Assembly (NCBI GenBank): GCA_037013685.1
Contig: CM072894.1
Span: 25,605,529-25,669,528, forward strand
Source of the DNA: Acridotheres tristis
Taxonomy: Eukaryota > Chordata > Aves > Passeriformes > Sturnidae
DNA: 64,000 nucleotides
Reading direction: 5' to 3'
The first letter of the stretch is position 1, and each line of letters starts with the position of its first letter. Below the pieces are notes generated by a model. It did not search any database, was not told where the DNA came from, and saw nothing but the letters and a program-made list of their open reading frames with translations. The position numbers and the translations under genes are program-made. Below, in pieces: positions 30,601-45,600 of the stretch.

Positions 30601-33600
30601 GGGGTTTATTTGGCAGTGTCATCATGTGCACGTGTACTTGCATGCCTCTTCCCTGCACTACTCACCTTCCAAGAATGCCCCTTTTCCTCGTCTTTTCAAT
30701 CTTCTTGTCCTCACCTTTGCTTTGTTCTTCCACCCCGTTCCTCCCCCGTGCCCACTGACTAATGTTCCCCCTCCCGCTCCCACCGCTCCAGGCCCCCCGA
30801 CGCCGCCGGCCGCTGTCAGCGTGGTGGAGCCGCGTGGGCGCCGCCGAGGAGCCGCGCCACGGACGGACAGTGGCCCGCGCTGGGCCCCGAGCGCAGCGCC
30901 AGGAGCGCGGGGCTGCCCGGCACGGCCTGCGCTGTGCCAGCCGCCATGACCAGCCTCTGACCCGCGGGCCCTGCTGGAGCTCGGGACTGCTTCCCGCCAG
31001 GGGCTGGGGAATCACCTCCTGAGCTCCCTCTGGCATAAGGACAACGGACCCGAAGCTGACTAGAGAGGAGCGAAAGCTTTTATTGCAAAGGCTCTGCAGA
31101 TTGTGCCGTTGGTATTGGGTCTTTAAAGAAAAACAACGTACAGACCAGAAGCCGCACATCACTGTTACTTTAAAAACAGTATATATCTGTCTATGAGTGC
31201 ATATAGATAGATATATTTTTTAATTTGTGTTGAAATTTTTCTTCATGACTGAAAGATTCATTTTTTTTTTTAGCTGGGTTTGAGAGCCATGCAAAAAGTC
31301 ACATTTGTTATAAAACTACATATGCGACTAGTGGGTTATAATACGGTTTCAAAAATCTGAGAGAAATAGAGGGTGTAACTGCCCTTCCTTTCGAACCATG
31401 ATCATATAAAAATGTCTAAGATACATGGTTGATCTGAAAACTAACCTTTTTTTTTTTCTCAATAAGACCTCTTCTGAGAAATGTTTGGAAATGAAATAGA
31501 ATTATTTTCAGTTTTTAAAGAATAAATTTATCAGAACTGTCAAAAAGGCAAAGAGTAATTTTTTTTTCTTTTTACAAATTTTTCTTTTTTGCTTCTCTGG
31601 TCCACTTGAAAAGAAACAGAAATATTTCCAGATTTCCTGACAAGCACCAGTCCTGCCATACGATTCACAAGGTTAATTGTTAAGTCAGAGGTTAAGACTC
31701 CAGCTTCATGGCTCATTGGTATTCTTGGGGGCCTTTAACAACATGATGAACAAACTCTTACACTTGAACACACTGTGTTTTCTGAAGTTTGATGCTTTTA
31801 AATTGCAATATTCTTTTCCTATTTAAAAAAAAAAAAAGAGGAAAAGTTGAAACAGGGGGCTTTTTAAAGTTAATTTATATTTAGTTTTTAGGATAAAGGA
31901 GTTCTTTGAATGATTTTCAAATTATTTCACTATGTTTTAAATTGCCACAGAGCCCAGAAATAAAAAAACATTGTTTTCAGATATCCAGACCTGAAGAACC
32001 AAGTAAGTGTCAGCCAGGACATAATATTGCCTGAGGTATTTTGGCCTCCTCACCCCTGCATCTGATGGGGGGAAAGAGTTTGCTAATGAAATACGAGTCT
32101 CTGTTTTACAACTATGCTTAAAAAAAAAAAAGTATGATCAAGCTGTAAACTAAAGATCTGTGGCACCTGCCAAGCTGATTGGAGCAATCTCTTGTGCTCT
32201 TTTTAGTTTTAGGTTTTGAATGGTGGATGTTGTAAACTTCTGGTGTGGAGCAAACCCATTTGTTTGTTTCTTTATTTATAAAGTTGCATGAGAATATGCA
32301 AACAAAAATAAGTTGTTTAACTTTACAATATTGTATAATGTCTCTGTAGTTGAGGGAGAAGAAGCCACTAATTTGAATGGAGGAATTTGGGATAGTTTTG
32401 TATTTAAAATGCAAGAACACTGCTGCAATAACAAATCACTGTTTTATTGCAGAGTCTTAAGTTCAGATGTTCTTTTGTTGAGGTCAGGCCACTGCAAGTA
32501 GTAGCTGAGTCCTTGGGTGTCAGAGAAGTTTTGTGTAGCTGTTGCAGAATTAAAGAGCAGTTGAGGCTGAAAGACACCTCTGGAGATCAGGCAGTCCACT
32601 CCCATGGTAAGAGCAGGGTTGAGTAGAGCAGGTTGTTTGGGACCATGCCAGACAGGTTTGGAGTATCTCCAAGGATGCAGACTTCACACCCTCCAGAGAA
32701 CTGTTTCACCAGCCTCACAGGAAGAAAAGTCAGGTTTTTTCATGTGGTTAGGGTTACGGTTTAGAGTGGAATTTTCTGTATTTCAGTTTGTGCCCATTGC
32801 CTCTTGTCCTTTCTCTGGGCTCCCTTGAGAAGAGTTTGACTGTTGTCCTTACTCTCTCCATCTAGTTTTTATAGACATTAGTGAGATCTTCCTGAGCTTT
32901 CTCCTCTCCAGGCTGAACAGTCCCAGCTCTCAGGCTTGCCTCCTAGCTCAGGTGCTCCAAACCCTTTGTTGTCCTTGTGGCCCTTTACTGCACTCTTTCC
33001 AGTATATATAACCATGTGTCTCTTGTCCTGGGAAGCCCGGAGCTGGGCACTTTGGAGAATTCATGCCTGCAAATTCTAGTGGCAGAGGGTCTCCCAAGTA
33101 TTACTTTCCTCTTATTGACTCCCTATCTCACATGGCTCAGGAGGTGTTTCAGTGGGTCTGAAGGGAAGATGGGGTCAATTCCTACTTGAATCGTGACTTA
33201 GGAGACTTCCTGGACTTGATCTAAAATTCATTTCATTTCCCTGAGGCCCTATCCTGATGTGGGGTGAAGCTGCAGGGGCTCACCCTGGTTGTCTATGCTA
33301 CCTCAGCCAGGTCTCCATCCCAGGCCACAAATGGCAGTAAGGTTCTTTGCGAACTTTGACCATCTTGGTGTAAGTAGTACACAGCTTTTGGGTAGTGCAC
33401 AGCTTGTGGAGCACAGTGGACACTCTGCTGTTTGTATGTTGCCAGATCTGAAGACTGCCCCTATCTGTAGTAGGCAAGTTTTTGAATCAACTCTCTTGTC
33501 TGTCTAGTAAATGTTACTGTAGTAGTCATGAGGAGGAAAAGTCTAGTGTAATTATCCTAGCAATGAAGGAAGAAAATTTTCATTTTTCATGCATTTTCTC

Positions 33601-36600
33601 TTAAAATGCTAAGAAAAGCATTGGGAGGCTCAAGCACAAGAAGTGTTACTGGTGCTCTACATCACCTCTCTGATGTGGAGCTCATAGCCGCTTATGCCAA
33701 GTTCCTTCAAAATGTCCTGGTGTCAGCAGCTCCATACCGTAGGTAAAATCCGAACTTCTTAAGATGGAGACTATTTACAGAAAACTGTCAGAAAATAGGA
33801 AGAAATTTGTCTTCATGTGAAGATGATAAAATATTTTGACTCATGTATCAGCAAAGTAAGGTATGGGATTCAGTGTCACTTTCCTTGTTGCCTTAATTGG
33901 AAGAGCATCTCTTCCTGTCTATTAGTTCTGACAATTAAATCTTTGTATCCATCATTCCCTCTCTGCAAGACTGTGTGCTGTTTGCCATTTCCCATTAGTG
34001 GTGCAGAGAGAGGCTGCACAGGAGGTTGAAAAATTGTCCCATTATTTGCTTTGCTAGAGTAGCTTCTTATTCCACTGCTTTAAGAGAATCAAGCCAGTGG
34101 CCTCAATTTGCCTCACAGCAATTAATTGTCTTACAATCATTTGTACATTATTAGCACTAGAACAGTGATATCCTCTAATCTGTTTCAGAGGTATATATTT
34201 AGCATTGAAAAGATTCTTGGTGTGCTTGAGCTGGAAGGGAAGGAGTTTCTTCCTGGAACCTCTGTAGTGACAACAGGACATTGGTTCCAGGGGCTGGAGA
34301 GAGGCATGAGGCACTAATCTGTAGTAGTAAGGGATAAGCTGGTCTAAACTGACAAGAAGAAAATTTCTCTTGTCCGTGCTTAAGGGTAGGTTCTGTTCTG
34401 TTGTGGGGGGTATGGGCTTGATATCATTGTTCTCATATTTGGAACAGGACTTGCAAAAGGGATTGAAAGATTTTTCTTCTTAAATCAATATTGTAGCCAA
34501 ACTATGTGATTGTTGATTGAACTAGGCAGCAGTAAAGCTGCAGTTGTGTGCACAGGCTGTCTGACTGACTATTGCATTGTGCAGCTGTGGTTTCTGTGTT
34601 TGTTAGTTTGCTGTTAGGATAGCTTTAGCTGATCCCAAGCTTTGGAGAAATGTATGAGATTCCTCACTGTTTGCACAACGTAGGCATCATAATATCACTT
34701 TTGTTTTTATAATTGATTTTCCTTGTTCATTGAAAATACAGCTTACAGGGCAAAATTAAAAGGGGACATCTCCATCGGAAACCAAAGGAGGTGAAACAAG
34801 TGATTCTGACAGGGTACAGAGTACATGCTGTGGTTCACTTAAAGCACTGTGACTGCTAAGGCTTCATTCACGGCTCTGCCTAAGTTAACAAAACTGAAAC
34901 TGGTTCTAGGTATGCCTGACTATAAGTGTCAGTGCAGTCCTGTGCAGTGCATCCTTCTGTTCTGCTTACCAGTGCCGGGTAAAGTGCTGCACAAACAGCT
35001 CTTCATGATACCAACTTCCCCCTCCCATAACTTATCTTTTCCTCTTGTAAAAATCCTAAAGGGTACCTTGAGTTTGTTAGAAAAACTTCAAATGTTTGTT
35101 CCAAAAAGTGTATTTCGTGGATAGAAACTTCCCTCTTTCTCTCTTCACTTTTTCCACTGCTCTGTGATGGCACAGCAGACAACATGGAGCTGTTTTGTTA
35201 TGAAGTGACTTATACAGACATGAAACGTTCCCTTTTTCATGTTTCTTAAGCTCACTGAAAGCCAGTGTCTGTTAGTTACCAGGTTTTCTAGATTGTGACT
35301 GGTCAGCAGAAGACAGCCTGAATGAAGAGATTGCATGTGTTAAAGCTGTTTCTTTTTACAGGAAGAGTGGTAACATGATTGTGCGTCTCTCTGCCCATCT
35401 TTCTGCCTTTGCAGCATACCTCTTGTTGATTTGCTAGACAGCACAGAGTTGCCAGAAACTTGTGTGGATGATGCCGTGAGCCGTCCAGTTGTTGGCTTGG
35501 TAACAGAAGATTCAGAAGAGGCTGTTAGTTGCCCTCCTCCTGGTATGAAGGAAACTGCTGCAGAAAAAGCAGACTCTGATCGTAAGCAAACTGACAGATT
35601 TTTCCCTATTATGATGTGTGAGATCAAGATTAAATAATTAGGTTGTAAGGAAACAATCTCATATCAAAAAACGTGGAACTGTTTTAGGAAACTCCCTTAG
35701 ATTATATGCATAAGGACAGGAGATGCAAGGGAAAAGTCAGTTCTTCATTGGATGTAACTTTGTCCACAAATGCAGTAAAGTGCAACCATCTAAGCAATTA
35801 ACTCTGTGTTTGCCTGCTCAGTGTGAGGATGGCTGAGTAAATGAGCTCCCAGGAATGCAGTGTTGTGATTTGGTGCACACAGTCTGCAGGCTTGAAATTT
35901 GCACCGAAGCTTGAGCAAGTAGATTCCCCCATCCCTGTGGTTTTTTGCACAACTTTAAAATTATGTAATTCGTATTCAGGAATAATGCAAGTTACAAGTC
36001 AAATAACTACACACTAGCATTAGGAAGATGATATCTTTTTTGTCTTTTTCAGCCTTTGAAGACACATTCCTAAAACTGAAACAGCTGGAGACAGAGTGCA
36101 GCAGCCCCGTGCTGACTGAGCGTCCCAACATAAACATAAACATACAGGTAATTGGTCTTTATTCCTCTTGCTACCGTCCTGAATTTTGTTCAGATCATTC
36201 TGAAAAGTCTTCCACTTGCCTAGGTCTGTTTGCATGACTTCTAAGATTATGAGTGAGTAGTACTGTGAGATAGTAAAGGAAATACAAATCCTTTATGATA
36301 TATAAACCTGTGTGTAACACAGCAGTGAGATAAAGATAGGGGCAGAGGTGCATGTATGAAGACTGCAGCCTGGTGAAGTTTTCTAAAATGAGTGGGAGTA
36401 AAAGGCATAAATGCTTGAAATATTTCTCAGTTGTCTTTATCTGTAGGTTACTACCTGTATGGTGTTTGGTAGTTCACCTCTCTTTTTGGAAGGGCTGAGT
36501 TGCTTTCCTGGCAATTTTCAGTTCCAAGAAGGTTGTTCTGACGTTTGTTTTGAGTCAGGTTTGCTGATGATCTGTCCCTCCTGTTAAGTAACCAGTTTGT

Positions 36601-39600
36601 ACCTGCTCTCCGATGTAGGTGTTGGCTCTGTGTTTACACAGAGGAGTGATATGATTTGATTTACTGCTCTCAAATCCCTCTGAGCAAGTCAGGCTGTGCT
36701 TCACAAGCAGCTGAGCCGAAGTACAAGCCTAAGTGCCCTGAACAGGGCAAGGGCTCTCTTCTCCCGCCTTCCTCTTCACTCTTTCTTACCCAGCTTCCTT
36801 CTCTCCTCTCTCACCATCAGAAATCATTGCAGGTTTCAGTGAACAAATATATCTACAAACTGGCAAACAAATTCTTTTTCCTGCCTTTGTTTTGAATTTC
36901 TGTTGAGGTGCTGGGTTTCTTTAGGTTTTTAGTTTGCTCTTTAAGTTGGTAAACAGTGAGTTAAATAGGTTCAGGGAAGGGATCAAAGAAATGCTGGGGC
37001 CGGTGTAAAATCAAGTAGGGTTGCTAGAAGGGATGGAGAGGCCAGGACCCTCCCTTAAAACAGCAGTGAACTTTGATAGATTCACTGGTTATCAGACAAC
37101 TGCCCCCAGACAGGATATTCTTCTGGGTTTTTTAATAAGCTTTAAGAAATGAAATTTAATTTTCTATTACTCTGCTTTCTCTGATGCAAAAGCTTGGGGA
37201 GATTATTGTGTTTTGGGCAAGCAGAGAGAATGAAACACCTGGCAGTGTTATCTCAGTTTAGGCTACCCTCCCTTGCAGGGAGGCTCGAGCATTTATCTAA
37301 CTTTGAGTGAAGCAGCTATGATTTTTCTTGCTCCCTCAATAGTAACAGGAACCAGGTGCCAAGAGAGGTGTTTCGCAGTGCGTGTTTGAGCTAAGCCCAC
37401 TCCTAAGCATTTGTTTTCCACCTCCATGTGAGAGAAGGCTGCTGCTGTGGGTGGTGCTGCTTGGCTCATGTCCCCTTTAAAGGCTGCTGTCAGGGCTGCC
37501 TGCTGCACCTCTTTGCTTGGTGAGTGCATTACAAAGATTACCAGGTCTCTAAGAAGATTAGTCAGTAGACTGTAGGTCCTTTTATGCTGAAACATTGCTT
37601 CTACATAAACTAAAGCAAATGAACACAGTTTATTTAAGAATATTTTAGCCTGTTGAGCTCCACTTTAGTTCAGAGAGGGGGAAAACATTTAATTGGTTCA
37701 TTGAAGAGCATGGACCAAAACTGTTTCAGTGGTTTTTAAATCGTGGCTGATTTATAATAAGCAAGCTAAGATTCCTGTAATGAGCTAATCTAACAAACAG
37801 CTGCCAATACAGAGCAGTCACAGTCATCCAGCTGCTGTCACATGAGGTGCTGAGTAACTTTAGAGGTTCTAGATACTGGGGGGACAGTAACCTGATTAGA
37901 GAGCAAGAACATTTACATAACAGAGAATTGTGGATCAACAGTATGCCAACAGGTGGGTAAAACACAGTTCAGCTTTCAAGAAGGACATGCAAATGATATT
38001 GGGAAAATGTAAGAGTAGATCATTGGAGGTTTTTTTAGGGTAGAAGAGATAGAATAAAACATTTCTGCCTATGATGTAGCTTACCAAGAAATGAGAGTGT
38101 TTGTTTAAAAAAGATAGACAAAGATTAGAGACTCTCTGCATACTTGAAATTCCCAGTGCTTCAGATTGCAAAGACATGTAGGTTACAGCAGCACCAAATA
38201 AGCACACCCTTCAGAGAGGAAGGTTAATGGTTTGGAAACCAGTCCTGAAAAGAGTGACCTAAATGTAACTATTAAAAATACCTTGTTTCCTGCCTTTGAA
38301 GGCTGCTTTAGCAAACATAGAAGCTTTTATTTATAGTGCTTGTTATGAAATATACCAGTGGACTGTTCTGCTGTACTTACTTTTTTTCTTAATCTATTAG
38401 TAAAAGAAGTGTATGTTTGTCCTCTTCTGCATGGGACTGCAGTATATCCACTAAAACCTTGCAATAAGTTTAGTTCCTGGAGATTGCAGTTATTTCAGAG
38501 GGAATGCAGTATTGCAGCATTCTCTCCAAATGTGTGTGATTACAAATTTCAGCACGTATAGAAACTGTAACAGTACATTAGAGGTTTGGTAAAATGTACT
38601 GGGGGAAAGTGTTATCTTTCTACTTATGAAGGCAGAGCTGCATGCTGAACTTCATGACACTGTTATATGCCAGCTCACTTCAGCTTTGTTAAGGAAAAAT
38701 CCTTTAACTGTTTTCCATCAGGGACAGAGATGGCCTGAGAGTCATCTTTATGTAATTCTATTCTTGCAATCAATCAATCCTGATTGATTTCTTTGATAGG
38801 GAAATATTTATCTAGCTACCCCTGTTCTTCTGGAGAAAAAGAGGAAGCAAGAGAATGAATGGCTTCATTCTTCTCTGCTGCTCACTGCCAAAATCTGTTG
38901 GGATGGAAGAATGCGACTTTGTTCCCAGCTTTCACTAGTGCAGTGACCAGATCTGACAAAGAGAGCAAATAGCTTTTAAATACACCAACACTCTGCTTTC
39001 ATCAGCTTCTGAAGGGAAATGAACAATAAAGGTTCACCCTGTTTGCCCGTGCTCAAAGTCTGCTCCCGAGTCAGAAATACAAGGGCATGAGGGTTTAATT
39101 TTTCTGAATTTGTTGTGATCTGTAAGTACATGGAAGTTGCTCTAAAATGTGCCTGTATTAGGCTCCATCTTCCTGCAAAAAAAAGTGATTTTTAGTGGCA
39201 CCAGGAACACAACTCAAAAGCACAAAGGATTGGGATCACATGCCTTGTTACTGCCTTTAATCTTTCCTTGCCTTTTAGCATTGCTGCCTAGCTCCATGTT
39301 TTGATTGAAGAACACAGTACAAGTATAGTTTGTCTAGTCCATGGAAACAACAAACATTCCCAATGAGCTAGAATAATGACAAACCCCAGCAGCTTTACCA
39401 TTTTGTGTGAACAGCTGAAGTATCTTGTAAATTAGAGACATCGTGAGGCGTTAGCAGGTGCCAGATGCTTTTCCCCCTAGCTACATTCTTTTTTCTTTAA
39501 AAAAAACCTGTAAGACACCTATGTCTTTTTTCAAGTGCAAAATAGGGTTGGAAAAAAATGGATCATTAATATTGAGGGAAATATTTCCTTGGTGGTATGA

Positions 39601-42600
39601 AATTCATGCTCTATTAAAATATTCTTTAATAGTACTAAGCTTTTCAAAAGTAAGGAGTCTAATCGTTAACAGACTGGAGTGACCTAATTAAATTGATTGT
39701 TCAGGTGGAGGAAGCTGAGAGGAAGTTAAACAATAAAATGGTACTTCAAGCACCAGTGTACTGATGTGCTCAGTTAAAATTATCAAATTTACTGTATTGG
39801 TGCAATAATGCATTCGAAATGCTGTGCGGGTACTGTTACATATGGCATCTGTTTCAGTGAGGTCCAGTGTAAAGACTTTAAGATTATCACAGTTGGGTGC
39901 TGCAGCTGTACAAATAATAATAATTCAGTTGTAATATTCCTTTTGACAATTCCAGCAGCCTCTCTAAAATAAAAGTATTGAAAAGTACTGATAGTCCTCA
40001 TAGTTTTTTTTATGTTGACAGTGGCCCTTGGATATTTTGTGAAGTTCATTGCCGACTGGGTCAAAATTTGAAAACGGATTCTCCTTTAGATAGTCTCCTA
40101 AGATCCTATTTGGATATCCCAAAAGGTGATTTAGAGGGAGACAAAAGAAGGAAATGTTTTTCCCCTGTCTAAAGACCCAAGTAACTACAAGTTCTCACCA
40201 GTGTCTCCAGGGAATGTGGAAAGCTGAAAGTGGATGGAGAGCTGTGGGGGAGACAGGTGTTCACCTCTTTTTTTTAACTCCTCTGCTCTCCTCTCTCTCT
40301 CTCTGCAATGGGCTTCATTCCTCCTGGGCACGCTGTAGTTGGTGCAGGTAGGAGTGCAGCAGGATTGTCCCTGCTCCAGGCAGTCCTGGAGCACTTGGCT
40401 CCCTGTGGGAAGAGCCTGCCCTAGACTGTGGCATATGGTGAGGAAGGCAGGACTCTGTCTCCCCCTGCTGAGTCGTACCCTCAGAATGAAGGTCACAGGG
40501 TTTAGTTTTCACTCAGCTAATTAACTTCTGCCACTAATCAAATCACAATTAGTACATTGAATGCTTAATTAACATTTTATAATTAAGAAATGCAATTTTC
40601 ATAATGAAATATACTGTAGTGAAAGGTATCTCATTCTTACTTGTCTTCATTATGTATCTGGCTGCCAGTTTGTTCTGATATAATCAGTGCTGGGAGAGGT
40701 AGTTAGTAGCACATTAATTAAACTCTTGGTCTAACTTTTAAGTGGATTTTAAATTATAAATCTTCCCAGCTTGCATTTGAGAGTAAATTATCAACGTTTG
40801 CTTAGGCTACATTGATATGATATAATGGCTGTTATATTGATCTCCTATCAGTAAACTAGGCTGCAGTTTTAGGATGCACTTCATTTCTTGCACACTGTAT
40901 TTTTAGCACAGCAGTTTGCATATCCACATTTAAGCATTGTGCTTCTTTTTACTTTGTGTTGCTGTGACATTACAACTGAGTTCCAAAATAAAGGAAAGAA
41001 TTGCTTTTTCATTTCAGTATAAATCTGCTGACTTTCCTCTGGCTTCAGAACCTTGTTAATTAAAGATATTGATAAACTTCAGCCCAGACTTGTCCATGTG
41101 GAAACTGCTTCTGATAAAGATGTTTTCATGTCTAGGATGAAGTGGTGAAGTTGACAGATAAATGTCTTAACAACGCAATCGAGAGCCCAATCGTAGCAGC
41201 AAAGTGGCTTCCAGCAGATCTCAAAAGCAATATTCTGAAGGCCCAGGCAGAAGCAGGGCACAAGGTAAATACTCGACTGAACAGAGCTGTGACGCTCTCA
41301 AATGTTTTATTTCTCTTCCACTGCCTGCTGGAGAAGGTGCCTTGCAGATAAGGGTGTTCCAAGAGCCTTGTCCAAGGCAGGGTCAGAGGGCTGTTTAGCC
41401 TTTCTTCACAGTGATAATGGTTCTGTACTGGAATGAGGACCCAAGGAGGAATTTCTGTCCTTGATGATACTCAACAGGTAACAGGACAAGACCCTGTGCA
41501 AGCCCTGGTTTGAGAGGTCGTTGAGACAGGTAACCTCCAAAGGTTGCCTTCTAATTAAGAAATTATTCTGTCACTAAGACTGGGCTTCTTGCATGTTATA
41601 GTAAGTTCCTTAGCAAATAACAGTATTTTATTTGGCTTGTTGGTGAATTATTTTTATTTCTGCACTGAAGTTGTCACGTGGAATTGATGTTCTAAGTCCC
41701 TGAGCTGTAGATGAACAGCACATTTTTGTGCTGGGATAGAGACACTCAGCTCTGCTGTGAATCTCAGACCTGACACAAGATGGAAACAGGTATCAGAAAT
41801 GTGTATTCATTTCTGTTCATTTCTTCCTCTCAGGTTGGAAAAGATGACAGCATGACAGGTATCAAGAATTCCAATATTCAGGAGGCTGCTGCCAGGTAAT
41901 GAATAGATTAGTAAGAAACATGTGGTGTAGTTATCCCACTACAGAGCCAAGAACTTGCAGTTTAGTGTGGTCTGCCGGTGGCTCAGTCATAATTGCATTT
42001 TACCTTGCATAGAGTACCTTAACCTCATGAGTGTGAAGTGGTTTTGAGATGAAAATCAGGGTTATAACTACTAAGTTTTATTATATACAAGATAAGACAG
42101 ATGCTCTTTATTCTCCCATACTTGATGACCATTGTTACAAACGCAATTTCAATTACTAATTATTTCTGAAATGGGAACAGCTTTAATATGGGGAGAGGGG
42201 ATGGATCTGTTCACAGTAGGTGTTTTCTAATGGAGAAAAATAATTGTATACAAATCCCTGACAGTGACAATTTCCTGAGAATTACTAAATATTAAATGAT
42301 TGCAGGGTCCAGTGGGATTGCAGACATTGAAAGAATTTAAAAGGTTACAGTGCCTAACAACTTGACCATCTGTGAAGATGCACATGTGGCAGACCTCAAA
42401 GAGCAGAGGGCGATACTGTAAATAAAATGTACATTAGCAGTCCCAAAACTGTGTTGTTGCAAGTGATTCATAAAGAGCTTTCCATGGAAGGTTGTACTTG
42501 TTTTCTGTTTTGTTTGTTTTTTGTTGGTTTGTGCCAGGAACATTATCCTGTCAAGCAAATCACAGAGCAGTCCTCCAGCAACCAGTCCGGTATTTCAAGA

Positions 42601-45600
42601 TCCAAGAGAGCTGCTGAGAGCAATCCCTGCTTCAAACACCTTTGTTCCGTAAGTGATTCTGGAGAAAAATGTTTCTGGGGTAAGGGGACCACGTGGAGAT
42701 TGTGATGAAAAGGTCTGAAAAGATGAGGAACAATTGCTGAGCATTTGGGCTACATCTAACTAAGCAGGTTTATGGATGCATTTTTAATTACTGTTGAAGC
42801 AGTTAATCAGTGTAGGCCAGGCCTCGGGGTGAGTATCCTTGCAAGCAGTAGGTGAATCTCTCTCATCTTCTGAAAGGACTGAGATTCCTGACATCGTGCT
42901 GCCCCTGGCTCTAAGGAGGAAGATAAGAGGATGACAGGAAAGACTTCAGGCAAATTAGACACAAGGGCTGAAGAAACTCCTTTGAGATAGAGGACACGGA
43001 TTCTGTAGGGTACTGTACACAGCTGTAGCTGGAACTATGAGAGAGCGGTAACCTACTGAGGTAGTTGGAAGGCATTTACATTAATACAAACATCAGTCTT
43101 TTGTCTACCTCCCTGAAACTGGTGTCAAGGTTTTGAGTTATCTGGGAAGCAGCCCTGTTCCATGCTGTCCAGGCAGGGTGCTAATGAGAATGTTTTCCCG
43201 TTTCAGTAAGACGCTGAATGAGGACAATGCTGACTCTAACCACGAGGACCTGCTAATTCCAGCTAATCTGGCTCAAACTGAGGCTGCTGTTTCAAAGGTA
43301 TCACCACCTACCAGCCTGGAAGGTTTCTGTGTCACATTCTGAGCTCCCGATGCCTCCAGGCAAGCCCAGCAGACCTTGCTGCATGCCTCTCATAACTTTG
43401 TGAATGCCAGGCGCTGGGGAATGCCAGAGAGTGCTTTCTGAAGCAGGCAGAGACACTGCACAGATCTTTCCAAAGGCCATTTCTGTGTGTCCTTTCCGGT
43501 TCTTGGCATAACTCTTGTTTTTCTAAACTGGTTGTTTTTCTCACACTGGTGGGGAGCCCCTTACATCCCAACGATTTTATGCTCCAGTAAGGAGACTGTA
43601 GTGATGAAATTCTGACATAGGCAGTTCCCATCAAAAGAACCACAGAAGGAAAAGTTTAAATTTAGGTGATCATTTGTTGTATTCTAGTTACCTAAAGGTA
43701 ATTTTTAACTGGACTCCGTGAAGAGCACAAATTCGGGGATTAAACTTTCTTTTGTTCCTCTCCAAAAGAAAAGCAGAGTCCAATAGCACTGGACCTGTGC
43801 TGTCTTTACTTGAGCAGACTGACACGTTGTTCTGGATGACCAAAACTCCCTGTCCTGTAGCTGTTGGACCGCTAAGCCAGTATTACATAGTTGATCCCAA
43901 TGAATAGTCATAAATTTTACCGAGTTCAGACACCCCACTCCAGGCCTTGCTGACCTCTTGAATGGCACAGTACCCCACCTTTGCAGAGGCAAAGGGACAG
44001 TTTTGCTGCTTGCTTACAGAGCAATGAATTGTTTCCAGTCCATTAATGAGAATAAGGGAAATTAAAAGGCAATTTGAAAAGATCAAATTAAAAGACTTGA
44101 AAAAATAGGCCTGATAAAAAGTGATGTTCATTAAAGATACTAGTCTATTACTCAGGAAGCCACTAGAGTATTCAGTAGACCTATGTGGTTACTACTGGGA
44201 ATTCAATTCAAAATTGATTTATTCCATAGAGCACTCCAGATGACCAAGACGTTTCCTTAACATCATTGACAGAGAATCTAATTGACTTTACAGAAGCCAC
44301 ACCTCGGGTAAATGTATTTCAAACCCAAACTTCTTCCTTTGCACATAACAGGGATTTTTACTCATGAACTCTTCTCTGGCTTTACTGTCTGTCTGCCAGG
44401 CAGTGGAAAGAAGTGATGGACAGGGATCAGTGCTCATATGATCCCCACGTGCAGGGTGGCTGGTGTACGGGTGTAGATTTACAGCATTGCAGGGGAAATG
44501 AAGGAACCCAAAGAATGAACCTGTATGTGTGCCACAGCAATCTCTAGTACTGTTTTAGTAGAGCTGCAAGTGCCAGCCTGCTTCTCACAGTTTTGGGGAT
44601 TCATAAGGGTTCAGTAGTACATAATTCAGAAATTATATGGGGAGATCTATGTACACGTGTATCTGTCTGTATATATATCGATATACACACAAATACCTGA
44701 GAAGTAAACTTGTAATACAGTAATGCAAATCAGGCCTTTTATACAGATAAAAAGAAATCTCTTATAATCTATGCTGAGAAAATGGAGTTATTGTATGCAC
44801 CGAGAGAAAGGGAGAAGGAGGAGGATGTTTAAACTCTTCACAGTAGTGTGCTCTGGATTAAGGTTGTCTACAAAGCACTAAAAGATGATGGATTCTTTCC
44901 TTTGGAAGGGAGCACTGAGTTGAAGCTGCTCCCAGTGAGTGTCTGGCTCTGTGCTCAGTGGGTGCCACATCTCCACCTAATCACTAGCGTGATTCAAAGG
45001 CTAATGAGGGGCAAATTATCTGAGATTGTTTTGGGAGGCAATGCTATTTTGACAACGTTCTCAGCTACTTTCAAGTTTTTAATTGAGTTTTTGTTTGCTA
45101 TTTGTAGGTGTCTTCCCAGCCCATTGTAACACCGAGGTGGATAGTGCCAGTGAGTTACTTGACCATTTCTTAACAAAGAAAGAAACGGAATCTTTTGTAA
45201 TGAATAAAAAACGGGAGTTCAAGTTATATAATAAAATACAGTAATTTTTAATAGTTTGAAGTTCTACAAAGTAATGTACCAGACTAAAAATAAAACAAAC
45301 TAATTCAATTGGAGTAAATCAGACAGCATACCCTGTTAATAGTTAAACTTCATTTTTACTGTATTGTACTTCAGATAAATGCCATAAAATTTCTTAAATA
45401 ATTCGTTTTTAGTAAAGCCCAGACTGGAGTTTAATAAATCCTATTTTTACCATTTATAAGTTAATCATATGAAAAGTTAGCTTGCCTTGTCCTGGCTGGC
45501 GTTTGAGTTTCTTGTTTCATTCTTCCCCATTCAGACGGGACTGATTTCCAACGGGCCTTTGGGAAATAATGTTGCCTTATCTTTGAAGGCAGTGAAAGGC

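Noticed and set aside
30587..31162. Several 80-166 codon frames on both strands around the GC-rich exon
   Set aside because: They come from GC-rich sequence with few stops. Only the frame that continues EPB41L5 exon w14 has a splice phase and family support.
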